Assembly: GCA_009761415.1 (NCBI GenBank)
Contig: QUOL01000014.1
Location: 806,001 to 870,000, forward strand
Length of the DNA: 64,000 bases
Source of the DNA: Sarcomyxa edulis
Lineage: Eukaryota > Basidiomycota > Agaricomycetes > Agaricales > Mycenaceae
Reading direction: 5' to 3'
Part shown: positions 39,617 to 49,301 of the stretch, piece by piece
Layout: each line of letters opens with the position of its first letter
How positions within the stretch are numbered: the first letter of the stretch is position 1
Program-made: the position numbers and the translations under genes
Notes under the pieces: generated by a model
What the model was told of the DNA's origin: nothing
The model's database searches: none
Seen by the model: the letters and a program-made list of their open reading frames with translations, nothing else

Positions 39617-41240
39617 TTTTGTACAGATTAGGATAATTTCGCAAATTCTGGCAAATCGCCAAAAAAATCGCCACATTACAACAACATTCAGGAAACATTG
39701 GCCTTAATACTGCAACATCTAGTACAATTGCTGCCTATATATCTACTTAGAGAGAAAATGCAGCCCATCTTGACCTTCTAAGTATTTCAATCATTGATAT
39801 GAGAGAGGGGAAATTGAAACGAGAGGGATGCATTCACAAGTGTTGAGTAGGTACAAGCGAAGGGAGTGAGTATTGCCTAAGCGCGTATCATCAGACAGTC
39901 AAAGAAAGATTTAGGAACTCATAGATTTCACAACATTTTCCGTCTACTTGTTTTGCGTGAGGTAGGTACGTTCGGCGCTGCAGGTGAGTCGAATCTTGAC
40001 ATTTGAGTCATGTCGAAATCTGACTTGAACAGTGCACGGAGGTTGGTGGCCTTGGGCTGAAGCTTGAGAACAAGGCAATTTGGTGTGTGTTTGGTGGTCA
40101 ACGTTGAGACATAGATTGACAGCAGCAGGCCAGCGCGTATGGCGATGAGAATGAAGTCCATGTTCAAGTTCGCGCGCAAGGTTCCTGGCGATCATTTGAA
40201 ACTCCGCCTCAAATGTCGCCACGTCGCCACGTCACCGCTTGCCATAGCTCTCATCCTCGCCATATCACTCAGACTGGCTTCCTCCACAGCTCCTCCAATA
40301 TATCTGTCACCTGCATGTTTGACAACTTCTACAGTATACATTGTGGCCCTGGTCATGTACAGGAACACAAAGCCTTTCACTCGCAGTAGTAAGAACTACG
40401 AGACTTCGGTATGTTTCCCCCCCATATTCCTCAGTCCCTCTATTGACATAGTAAGACTCGAAAGACCCGGATACTTGCTCTCAGACCTTCAGCCCTAGCT
40501 AAGCCAAGTCTCAGGAGGATTTTCGGTCCGATGTGAGTACAGTGCCAATCTGTTCTCTGGTTCCCATTGATCCGTGACCCCACGAGCTACAGGCTATAGC
40601 TCGGGCATCGTGTCGTCTTATCATCAATCATGGACACCACCATTCATTCTTCCTTCGCTATATCTCACTGCATTAGACCCTCCGACTTCTCTGTATAAAC
40701 CAAACCGTCTCATAGCACGTCCGGTAAGCATAATTTTGGAATTTAGGTTTGTTTTTGCTGACTGACCACATGTCTTATCGAAGTTAGGAATACCTCTCAT
40801 CGAGTCACCATATTCAAGTGTCCCGTAGGTTGTCAGTCTTCTCCTCAGCCCAGTCATCTCTAATTGCAGTTTCGGCCTGTTTTTTTTTGTCAGTCTTAAC
40901 TACCAAGACTCGAGACTCAGATGTGGCATATAGTAGATAGGGAGATGCAGCTCGTATAGGAATACATTACCTGCTAGACTTAGGCTTACACCTGTATTTA
41001 AATACTTTGCAATAAATCTTTTCTCCCTTCTTTTGTTCGCTTTGCCAAAATGAATCCAAATGAGCAGAAAATGGCTTCGAACTTTGTCCTAATATCGCGC
41101 AATTTGCTCTTAATGTCGAAACATTTGACAACATTAAGAAACATTATCAGGGGACCCAGATAATCGCAAAACATTGAGATCTGCCCAAATTATCCTTAAT
41201 TATGACAATATTCGACAATATTCGACACATTTCGCTTAAA

Positions 41241-41275
41241 TACCACAATATTAAGAGGGGAGGGTTTTCCTGATG
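41241..41275. repeat. Right arm of inverted repeat
   Basis: The sequence gggagggttttcctgatg at 41258-41275 is the partner of 39582-39599. It lies only about 140 bases before the presumed primer-binding site of the gypsy element, so it may be part of that element's 5' LTR rather than a separate transposon end. Confidence 0.6.
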
Positions 41276-41413
41276 CCGTGTGCGTTACCGTGACTTGTCA
41301 CTCTACCGTCACATATTTTTAACTCTAAAAAGTTCGTCTTTATTTTTTCTACATAACTAAAGCCCCGGTCGTCTAGGAATTATCTTGGTCTGATCAACCG
41401 AGACTTACCACAC

Positions 41414-44400
41414 TGGTGCTTATTCTTAAAATCTTTTCTATTATTGTCAAATGTCTTCTTCGATTCCTCGCTATACGCTACGGAGCCGGGCGGGCAACCA
41501 GGCTGCTGTAGGCAGCCAAAACCAAAATGGTACGTCAGTATCTGCTTCTCATGTCAGGAACTCACGCCTGTTGGGTCAAACCAATGGGGTGGCCGTAGTG
41601 CCGACCAGTGACGCTAGTCTTCCCATGGGAGACGGAGCAGATCTGAGAGTTCCGTTGCCTGGCTCTGTTGATGATGAGTCGGGTGATGAGTTAGATGGGG
41701 GGAGAGTCGCCGAGGTGGCGGATCCTCTTGTAGTAGATTCTGTTGTACTTGAGCATCAGGAGGATAGTTCAATATTAACAAGTGTTGAGAATGAACCTGA
41801 TGAGATTGACGAGTCAGTGGGAGGGCTGGGTGCACCGCCTTCAAACAAGCCTGATTCAGAATCTGAGCGTGAAAATATTGAAAGTGAAGATGAGGGGGAA
41901 TACCCTTACCTTACAGCTGAACAAGAAACAGCAATTCGCAGGGCGGAACGTGGCTTGTCCGCAGGAGAGAAAACTCGTTTGGCCGCGAGGATAATGGCAA
42001 TGTTGAATGCCAAGACAGAGGGGTCTGGTCTGTCGGATCAGTCTCAGCCCAGTTTTGCCTCCGATGACAAATTGGGGGTGAAGATTGAGGAAGTCGATAC
42101 AGAGGTGCAGCAGGTACTGCTTGATGAGGCTAGGGGGCGCAAGAAGTGGAACCCGCTTGCGTCCGGAGCTGTGACTTCAATTGAAAATTTGTCGAGTCAG
42201 GCAGATGATGGGTATTTTGGTCCCTCTTTATTATCGGTGGGCTCAGATAGTAAGCAGGATCATTATGTCTTTTCGGACGCACCTGGGCCTGAACGAGGCC
42301 GAGAGTCTAGGAAGACAAACAATGTCCGAGTCAGCAGTAAGGAGCTTTCGGCGACGCCGGGGGCAGGAGCTCCGACTTTTGGCGGAAGGCGTAGACAAAT
42401 AGCTGCAAACAGCCTCCCGCAAGGGGCAGAAATGAGGGCTACAAGTCAAGTAGCCCCCGAAAGCTTCTTAGGGCGAGTCCTGAGGGGTTTAACTGGAGGG
42501 AATTTGGGTTCTGATCCCTCAGATAATAGTAACAGTGATGGCTCGTCTTCGAGCGACTCAGATGAGGCGGAAAGTGGGGGTTGGGGAGACCACCGCCCTC
42601 ACCGAGCTTACAACCCATATCGGAAATCTAAGCGTGGAGGGAGATCACGGAAGAAACACCAGAAGTGTATATTGAAACCAATTGCACCTTTGGCATACAG
42701 TGGGTCCAGCGATAGCAGGGCTTTCCACCGTTTTGTCCGTGAGAGTGCGCAGTATTTAAAGGCAGGACATGTGCCCGCAATGGATAGAATTATGACGTTG
42801 TCGCACTACTTGACTGATATTGCGTATGATTTCTACGTACAGAAGGTCTCGATGAACGAGTCAGAATGGTCGCTAGAGCAATTTTTCTTGGAGTTATTTG
42901 ATTATTGCTTCCCGGTGAACTACAGAACTATCCAACGCGATAAGTTACGACGATCCTATCAGAACGACCGAAAGGTGTCTGAATATGTCCATGAGTTAGA
43001 AGAACTCGCCAATATGATAGGATTAACTGACGAGCGGGAGATGGTGTTGAAACTCTGGCATGGTCTCCGGGCTGGAATCCAGAAAGGTCTTTGGCGCGAC
43101 GGGTATAACCCTGAGGTGTCGGATTGGCGATCGGTCAAGAACCAGGCCTTGATAATCGAAATTGCCGATGGCATTCCAGACCCTGCTGTAAGACAGGGTA
43201 AGCAGAACGACCAACAGAAAAGGGTGGGACAGTCGGTCAAACCTTTTTCGGGGAGGTATGAAAGAAGGGAGACTACCTATAAATCTAGTGATAAACCTAG
43301 GGATGAACGCCCTGGTACAAATGGTACGAATAGTCTGAGGACCGAGAAAAAGGGTGACACACGTGGTCGCACTGAGAAACCTGCGAGAAAAGAACTTTCC
43401 GAGGTTGAGAAGTCAGAATTGTCCGCCGCAGGGAAGTGTTTCCGCTGTAAAGAAGTGGGGCATATCTCGCGTAACTGTCCTCAGGGCAATACAGTCCGCG
43501 GGACACGATCTGGAGGTCCTCCGGGAATGGGAAGTTTCAATGTCGAGATGGACCTAGAAGAGACTGAGCGCCTGCGGGACTTGGCAGATAATACCGCCGA
43601 CTTACATGAGATTAGTCTCAGCGTAATGGGGTTTGATAATGAATGTGCTGACATGGATGATATTTCCGATATGTTGGTTCGGGATCTGGACTTCCCCGAG
43701 GGGTATTATGCTTTTGCAACAAGCAGACCGGATATCAATTCGTGGAATCCACGGTTCAACAGGGAACAGATTCGATATTCGGGTCGGTTTGGAGCTCTAG
43801 GTGACCTACCTGCGCAAACCGCAATGCAGGTGTTACAGTTCATGATGCCATATCCAGGAGATCACGTACTTCGATACTGGTCTTCAGAGTCAGTTGATGA
43901 TAAGGTGACCGAGAGGTTCTTCGTCTATGCAATTTCGGATACAGAGCATGTTATCTGTGATGAGGTTGAAGATGTTGAGGTTAGGATACAATCGAACCGT
44001 CTTTGTGATCCATTATTTCGCTTACCACAGTGGTGGGCGGAAAAACGAGCGGAAGAGTTGGGTATCACCTTAGAGGTGGAGACCCCTTGGATGTTGAGTC
44101 CGCGCATGGGTAATGTGTGGGTGGATGGTGCAGTAGCGGCCTTACAGGAAGGGGGGTATATGTATCCTTTCGACGAGACGTCTGACTTGGACAGCAGATT
44201 TATCGTTGACGAAATTCAAAAGGGGGAATTTTGTGTGTACGACTTACGAGTGAAGCTAAAAGCGAGGATCCCGCAAGGGAGACTAACAGAAGAACACTTT
44301 GAGTTACGCCGGTGGTGGGCTGCGGAGATTGTCAGTCATTGCGCGGACCTGATTGATGATGTGAATTATCATATCAGAGGCATTGAACCTGATTTTGTTA

Positions 44401-46161
44401 ACGTACCATCAGCTACTTTTTGGGATAAGATGCGCCGCTTGAAGGACAAGGCGAGACAGCTCCCTATCGAGGAGGAATGGCTCGGTTGGCCACAGGAAGG
44501 GCTCCGTGAAGGTTGCACTTTGGTGAGGACACTGGAGGTGTGCGGAGTACAGGTGCCTCGGGGCTCTCTTGCGGCTGTTCAACGAAATGCGGCTAGCATT
44601 AAAGATGCGAACCGCGTGGTACCTAAACCTATAGTAGTGGTGGTAAACATTAATGGACACCCTGCTCGGGCGTTGGTAGACTCGGGCTCACTTGGTGATT
44701 TTATGTCTACGAGCTTGGCGGATCAGCTGAAGCTAGGACGTATTGTCTTACCTTCGCCGTTACCTCTTCAATTGGCAGTTCAGGGATCTAAAGGAAAAAT
44801 CAACTGTGGTGTGTTAGCCAAGTTCAAATATGGTCCTATCAATGAGGAACGTTACTTTGATGTTATCAATTTATCGAATTACGATGTAATACTAGGGACA
44901 CCGTGGTTGTTTCAGCATCAGGTCACGATGGCCTTCAATACATCACGACTGGTGGTGGGATGCTCGGTGTCAATGGCTATGAAGGGAGCGGCAGTTGCGA
45001 AGGTTGCCTCGCGTGCGATGGTGTTGTACCAGGACAATCTGGACAGTGCTCGCGCAATGTTGAGGGAGTACGCTGGGCCGCTGTGTCAGAAAGCGAGTGA
45101 TACGGAGCTGCCTCCATTGCGGGCTATAAATCATACTATACCTTTGATTGACGAGGCCATGATATATCCATGGCGTCCGTCTAGATGTCCTGAGGCACTA
45201 CGTGCTCTGTGGACTGAGAAGAAAGCGGCGTACTTAAAGTCGGGGCGATGGAAAGTCACGAGTGCGGGCAACACGGTGCCCATGTTGTTGATTCCTAAAC
45301 CTGCAAAAAATGGTGAGCCTGTTAAACTACGTACAGCGGTGGATTTACGAGCACGGAATCAGAATACTCACAAGTTAGCGTCGCCGCTTCCTGATATAGA
45401 GGGGATCTTGCGTCGAGCTGCGCGGGCACGCTATAGATCAATCATTGATGGTCAAGACGCTTACGAGCAAATTCGGATTGTACCTGAACATGTGCATAGA
45501 AGCACGGTGGCAACTCCTGATGGGAATATGGTGAGTGAAGTAATTCAGATCGGAGACTGTAATGCTCCGGCGACATACCAGGGACTGATGAATTTTCTGT
45601 TTTCAGGATTCATAGGCGTCTTCATGGATGTGTACCTGGATGACATTGTGGTATATTCGGAGACGTTAGCGGACCACATTAAACATATTAAACAGATTGT
45701 GGATATTTTGCGGAGGGAGCGACTTTACCTTAGCGAATCAAAACTACATTTTTTATGTTCAGAAATGAAGGTCCTGGGCCATGTTATCGACAGTGAGGGT
45801 ATCCGCATGGATCCGGATAAAGTTGACTCGGTGGTTGCATGGAAGACACCAACTAATCGTGACCTTTTACGTGGGTTTCTAGGCTCTGTTGGATATCTCG
45901 CAGATGATATCGACGGGGTTCGGGTACCTATGGGAATACTTCACGGGTTAACAGGGGACACGGTGCCATTTTGGTGGGATTTTACTCACCAACGTGCCTT
46001 CGAAGATATCAAACGGCTGACAGGGTTGGCTCGGGATAGACATCGCGTCCCGCTGGATTACAGCGTAGGACGTCTACCTGTTTTTATGATCACGGATGGG
46101 TGTAATACCGGGGTGGCTGGGGTGGTTAGCCAAGGCACTGACTGGAAATCAAGGCGGGTAG
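41414..46161 (+). mobile_element. Layer 0: Ty3/gypsy-type LTR retrotransposon, interrupted
   Basis: A TGG-starting primer-binding site candidate at 41414 (tggtgcttattc; its complement ends in CCA) precedes a long plus-strand ORF encoding Gag, protease and reverse transcriptase. The element is broken at 46161 by the LTR of layer 1. The rest of RNase H, the integrase and the 3' LTR would lie beyond the right edge of the window. The 5' LTR border is not resolved. Confidence 0.85.
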
Positions 46162-46166
46162 TGTAA
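41451..46166 (+). CDS. Gypsy Gag-protease-RT polyprotein, truncated by insertion
   Basis: Starting MSSSIPRYTLRSRAGNQAAV, the frame is open for 1,571 codons. The last codons (TAA at 46164-46166) come from the inserted LTR. In order: an acidic N-terminal region; a retrotransposon Gag domain (about residues 405-545, with RAFHRFVRESAQYLKAGHV and LEQFFLELFDYCFP); a CCHC zinc knuckle CFRCKEVGHISRNC near 662; an unusual 380-residue segment; an aspartic protease with active site ALVDSGSLGDF near 1073; and a reverse transcriptase (TAVDLRARNQN, catalytic YLDDIVVYS near 1396, LGHVIDSEGIRMD). RNase H begins at ITDGCNTGVAGVVSQG and is cut immediately. No internal stop or frameshift is seen before the insertion. 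Confidence 0.93.
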   Translation: MSSSIPRYTLRSRAGNQAAVGSQNQNGTSVSASHVRNSRLLGQTNGVAVVPTSDASLPMGDGADLRVPLPGSVDDESGDELDGGRVAEVADPLVVDSVVLEHQEDSSILTSVENEPDEIDESVGGLGAPPSNKPDSESERENIESEDEGEYPYLTAEQETAIRRAERGLSAGEKTRLAARIMAMLNAKTEGSGLSDQSQPSFASDDKLGVKIEEVDTEVQQVLLDEARGRKKWNPLASGAVTSIENLSSQADDGYFGPSLLSVGSDSKQDHYVFSDAPGPERGRESRKTNNVRVSSKELSATPGAGAPTFGGRRRQIAANSLPQGAEMRATSQVAPESFLGRVLRGLTGGNLGSDPSDNSNSDGSSSSDSDEAESGGWGDHRPHRAYNPYRKSKRGGRSRKKHQKCILKPIAPLAYSGSSDSRAFHRFVRESAQYLKAGHVPAMDRIMTLSHYLTDIAYDFYVQKVSMNESEWSLEQFFLELFDYCFPVNYRTIQRDKLRRSYQNDRKVSEYVHELEELANMIGLTDEREMVLKLWHGLRAGIQKGLWRDGYNPEVSDWRSVKNQALIIEIADGIPDPAVRQGKQNDQQKRVGQSVKPFSGRYERRETTYKSSDKPRDERPGTNGTNSLRTEKKGDTRGRTEKPARKELSEVEKSELSAAGKCFRCKEVGHISRNCPQGNTVRGTRSGGPPGMGSFNVEMDLEETERLRDLADNTADLHEISLSVMGFDNECADMDDISDMLVRDLDFPEGYYAFATSRPDINSWNPRFNREQIRYSGRFGALGDLPAQTAMQVLQFMMPYPGDHVLRYWSSESVDDKVTERFFVYAISDTEHVICDEVEDVEVRIQSNRLCDPLFRLPQWWAEKRAEELGITLEVETPWMLSPRMGNVWVDGAVAALQEGGYMYPFDETSDLDSRFIVDEIQKGEFCVYDLRVKLKARIPQGRLTEEHFELRRWWAAEIVSHCADLIDDVNYHIRGIEPDFVNVPSATFWDKMRRLKDKARQLPIEEEWLGWPQEGLREGCTLVRTLEVCGVQVPRGSLAAVQRNAASIKDANRVVPKPIVVVVNINGHPARALVDSGSLGDFMSTSLADQLKLGRIVLPSPLPLQLAVQGSKGKINCGVLAKFKYGPINEERYFDVINLSNYDVILGTPWLFQHQVTMAFNTSRLVVGCSVSMAMKGAAVAKVASRAMVLYQDNLDSARAMLREYAGPLCQKASDTELPPLRAINHTIPLIDEAMIYPWRPSRCPEALRALWTEKKAAYLKSGRWKVTSAGNTVPMLLIPKPAKNGEPVKLRTAVDLRARNQNTHKLASPLPDIEGILRRAARARYRSIIDGQDAYEQIRIVPEHVHRSTVATPDGNMVSEVIQIGDCNAPATYQGLMNFLFSGFIGVFMDVYLDDIVVYSETLADHIKHIKQIVDILRRERLYLSESKLHFLCSEMKVLGHVIDSEGIRMDPDKVDSVVAWKTPTNRDLLRGFLGSVGYLADDIDGVRVPMGILHGLTGDTVPFWWDFTHQRAFEDIKRLTGLARDRHRVPLDYSVGRLPVFMITDGCNTGVAGVVSQGTDWKSRRVV

Positions 46167-46607
46167 CGACCCTGGGAACGGGGCGAGACAATTATTGATT
46201 CCTTTTCGTTCAATGAGCTGGCGAGTCGGAAGAGCGTAGAATGGTGTACTCCGTTGAGTACTGAGAGTCGATCAGATAAGAAGAGATAAGATGATTGCGG
46301 ATGCCAGGTAGGATTATACACCTCCTGGCAGACGCAGAATATAGATCAAAGTAGCCCCAAGCCCGCTGGCACACTCTATCACTTAAGATGAGATGCCAAA
46401 GGCTTATTGGGGTGTTTGTTTGATGTAGTAAGAAGATGATATTCCATGAAGTACCGAGAGGTGGTAACTACAGCTTGTGATCCAAATAACTGTAAACAAC
46501 TCTGTCACTTCAAGAATATGGAACGAAAAATGTAGGTAAGCCTAGCCAATGCTAGGAACTGAAGAGTAAGTATATAGTAGTAGGGTATGTGCCCGTAACC
46601 CGTTACA
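46162..46607 (-). repeat. Layer 1 3' LTR (446 bp)
   Basis: It runs from TGTAACGACC to CCGTTACA in plus-strand order, with inverted TGTAAC/GTTACA ends. Over the 421 bases available it matches the copy at 63580-64000 with only a small local difference (gaagagtaag here, gaaggataag there). It supplies the stop codon that ends the gypsy ORF. Confidence 0.92.
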
Positions 46608-46622
46608 GAGCCCCCCACTCTT
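46608..46622 (-). other. Polypurine tract of layer 1
   Basis: Read on the minus strand, GAGTGGGGGGCTC lies directly before the LTR start TGTAAC. This is the position of the plus-strand primer of LTR elements, and it sets the element's orientation as minus. Confidence 0.6.
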
Positions 46623-46786
46623 GAGTTGCTAGCAAGATTTTGAGTGGGGTGTCCGACAGGAATGAGAAAAGAAAATGAAATGTTGGAAGTGATGGGCCGA
46701 ATGGCAGAGAAATGTTGAGAAATGACCAAAATGGAAAGAAAAAGTGAAAATGAGAGTGAAGACTTCATACAGCAGACTCAACTTCG

Positions 46787-47176
46787 TCACGGTTGTTCCA
46801 AGGCTCCGCATCGCTCCGCTTTCCACTCCAAGCTCCAACTCTCCATCTTCCACCGGACGAGCACGGTGTAAGAGAAGCCTTGTAGCCTACCTCTAGCTCT
46901 TGGCAGAGATATGACGGGGGATCTGAATTGAGAACCACTCAAGGGATCTCTTCCGTAAACTGCCCAGTATCCTCTTTGAATGTCTATCTTCCGCAGGCTC
47001 CATAGAATAGTCCTTCGTCCTCTGAAGGGGGGTGATATACCTATACCCCCCTTGCCCCCCAGCAAAAAAGTTCGAGAAATTCCGCTGCTATGGAGTAGGG
47101 GATTGAAGTGAGAAAGGGATGTAGTAGCGCCCCCCACTCCCGACAATACAGCATAACTTATCAGCTGGGTTGACGG
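46787..47176 (-). pseudogene. Layer 1 second ORF, 3' part (split by layer 2)
   Basis: Minus-strand coding sequence from the layer 2 border to the TGA at 46787 (about 129 codons, starting PSTQLISYAVLSG and ending RCGALEQP). It is in the same frame as the ORF that enters layer 2 from the other side at 58899. Taking out layer 2 and one ACGG copy makes a single open frame. It contains a Gly-rich part and many aromatic residues, and no family is recognised. Confidence 0.6.
47173..47176. repeat. Target-site duplication ACGG, left copy
   Basis: ACGG directly precedes the TGTGAGG start of the layer 2 LTR. The same four bases follow its last CATCACA at 58899-58902. The in-frame repair of the host ORF when one copy is removed supports this duplication. 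Confidence 0.7.
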
Positions 47177-48924
47177 TGTGAGGATGCCAGCATCCCCAGC
47201 CAAGGAATCGACAACTATACAACGACCTACTCTTATGCGACTCCCCAGACATAGCTAACTACAGAGATACTGGTGATATTACCACAAACGACTTACTTTT
47301 CGAATGACCGGACACTGAAAGACACCAAGTACCCACTACTTGACGGTTCCTCCCCGAAAGCGGCCTCTTCATCCACTCACGAAATGCTAACCCGCCTTCG
47401 GTCACGTCTCAGAACGTTTCGGAATACTTGAAATCACACACGAACAACTTCTCCGAAGGAAATCTACCGCCAGAACCCAATTCCCTATCGTCGTTTCACC
47501 TGACCGAAGGCCCAACGTACTCGATCACCTCTCCGCAGCCCCCTAGATCCTTCGGACAGATCCCAAATCGTTTCAGCAGGTTCCCTTTCGCCTCTAGAAG
47601 ACCTCATCGAGAGATACTTTACCGACAAAACATTGCCACCAGTCGACATACCGCCAACGTGATGCTTGCTGCCCTGAGCTGTTCTTCCTATCAAATCGGA
47701 CATATTCCCTTTACATTGCGATCTCAATTCACACCTTTCCATGCATCTGGACGCCTCGTTAAGACCTCCGTCCACCCTGACCAAGTGGTGCTACGGAATA
47801 TTCTTCCCTCTGTGTTTATCACATGACACAGCACTTGTAAGCGAGGTATCGCCCGCTAACAAAGGCACTACAGGTCTCCGCCTAGCAACCCACATCAAAT
47901 TCACTCTTCTCGGACAACTTTGGCCGTCGCATCTTGGAAAAATCTATCGGAAGCTCCCCATCATCCTGCTCACTCGGACATGTTTCATCCCTTCGCAAAT
48001 TCACCTTGCAACGCTTTCAGAAAACACCTCAGGCCCTAACCTTTCACACTGAGCGAGGTTCGGACACATCAAAACCAATACCGGATCTGTTTCATCATTG
48101 GAGATCTCGGGGACCTTGGGATGGCACTCGGGGTGAAGAATTAGGCAAGGACAGGGAAGGAATTCATATATAAAGTAGGATAGGACATGGAGAACGGTAG
48201 ATAGAACCAGTGTGGACGAGAACCAGAGGAACATACCCGAATCGACCAACTACCCAGTCACTCTCTATAGGAATTCTATCTCTTTCTCATACTTCTGAAA
48301 CCGAGACAAGGAACGATTACAGGAGTCGGTCAAAACAAGAGAAAAAGGACTTGATTCAGTCGGCAGTACCACTCCCGGAACAAAGGAAGCTCCCCGAAAT
48401 CAGTCCAGAGCTGTCCGAAACCCTCGAAGCTCTCCGAAATCAGTTCAGAGCTGTCCGAAACCTTCGATAGCTCTCCAAAGACGTTTTACAGCTATACAAA
48501 GCATCGGTCAGCTCACCAAAAGCTGTCCGAGGCCCTCGTAGGTTCTCCAAGAACGAACTTATAGCTGTCCGAAGCCCTCGATAGCTCTCCGAAGACGTTT
48601 TATAAGCCGTCCAAAGCATCGATCAGCTCTCCGAAAGCTGTCCGAGGCCTTCGTAGGTTTTCCAAGAACGAACCTATAGCTGTCCGAAGCCTCTAAACGG
48701 CCTACCGAGAACGAACCTACAAGTCCGAAGCTTACCTTACACCTCATCATCTCATACCCACCTCACCACCGTTTTACGGACACATTATCCAAACACAAGT
48801 CACTGGGCATTAGGATTTCTCACTACGTAAAATCCCCTCCGAGAAAACGTCACCTTACCCCCTAGAGGCGAACTATAGTTAGGAGTCTAGCACATCTACT
48901 CCTAGCACCGCAGTCCTCATCACA
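47177..48924 (+). repeat. Layer 2 5' LTR (1,748 bp)
   Basis: It begins TGTGAGGATGCC and ends CCTCATCACA. It is repeated at 57151-58898 at a constant offset of 9,974. All open frames inside the two copies translate identically. ORFs up to 132 codons occur in it but are not supported as genes. Its 3' third carries a minisatellite. Confidence 0.95.
48389..48692 (+). repeat. Minisatellite within layer 2 5' LTR
   Basis: Two 40-bp units (48389 and 48429; gctctccgaaatcagt type) are followed by two 114-bp units (from 48465 and 48579) that start cgatagctctcc and contain gacgtttta and agctgtccgagg. All share the submotif agctgtccga. The unit borders are approximate. Confidence 0.8.
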
Positions 48925-48950
48925 ACTGGAGCCCACCGCGAGGGATTTGG
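48925..48950 (+). other. Primer-binding-site candidate of layer 2
   Basis: Two bases after the 5' LTR the sequence tggagcccaccgcgagg begins with TGG, so its complement ends in CCA as a tRNA 3' end does. I cannot identify the tRNA. Confidence 0.5.
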
Positions 48951-49301
48951 ACTAAAATAAATCCTCTTCACAGGCTTTCCGAACGCCGCAATTATCCATC
49001 CATTATCCGAAAAACGACCCCCCCCCCCAAAGGAATCGCTCCATCCGAATCATCGTTACTATCGGATATATCATCAATAAAATCTCGATTGATTTCCATT
49101 CCAGACGTTTCCTTCCAAACATAGACATCACGCATAAAAGAATTACTTCTCAACCCTATCCACAAAAAGGCCACTCCCGACGACTATATTAAGACAAGAT
49201 ATACGTCTCTCGGAGTCCAAAATAAAGAAACAAATCGTGGATTATTCTCTTATAATATTACATAGGAAACGAAAATATTACTTCCGAACCGAACAACTAT
49301 T
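48951..49301. other. Non-coding stretch of layer 2 after the primer site
   Basis: About 350 bases without a supported gene, including a run of C at 49020-49029. It lies downstream of gene F and may hold its 3' untranslated region. Confidence 0.35.

Larger units (their letters stand above)
39021..41413. other. Non-genic region with inverted repeat, upstream of gypsy element
   Basis: No supported gene. The region is AT-rich near both ends (39590-39760 and 41040-41260) and contains the inverted repeat listed below. Short ORFs at 40139-40498 (plus, with a hydrophobic stretch) and 39944-40222 (minus) have no recognised family. The right part must include the 5' LTR of the gypsy element. A span starting TGTGG near 40922 and ending CCACA at 41412 has plausible ends but cannot be confirmed without its 3' partner. 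Confidence 0.4.

Noticed and set aside
40139..40498. 119-codon ORF with hydrophobic stretch
   Set aside because: The hydrophobic part looks like an N-terminal anchor, but no conserved motif follows and the region is bounded by repeats. Not supported as a gene.
46787..47203. Independent 138-codon gene
   Set aside because: Its first codons lie in the layer 2 LTR. It is the continuation of layer 1's split second ORF.
47428..48470. Several 80-130 codon ORFs in both layer 2 LTRs
   Set aside because: They are copied exactly because the LTRs are duplicates. None resembles a protein family and they overlap one another in both strands.
48389..48692. CRISPR-like spacing of repeats
   Set aside because: Units are adjoining tandem repeats with no unique spacers, and the host is a eukaryote.
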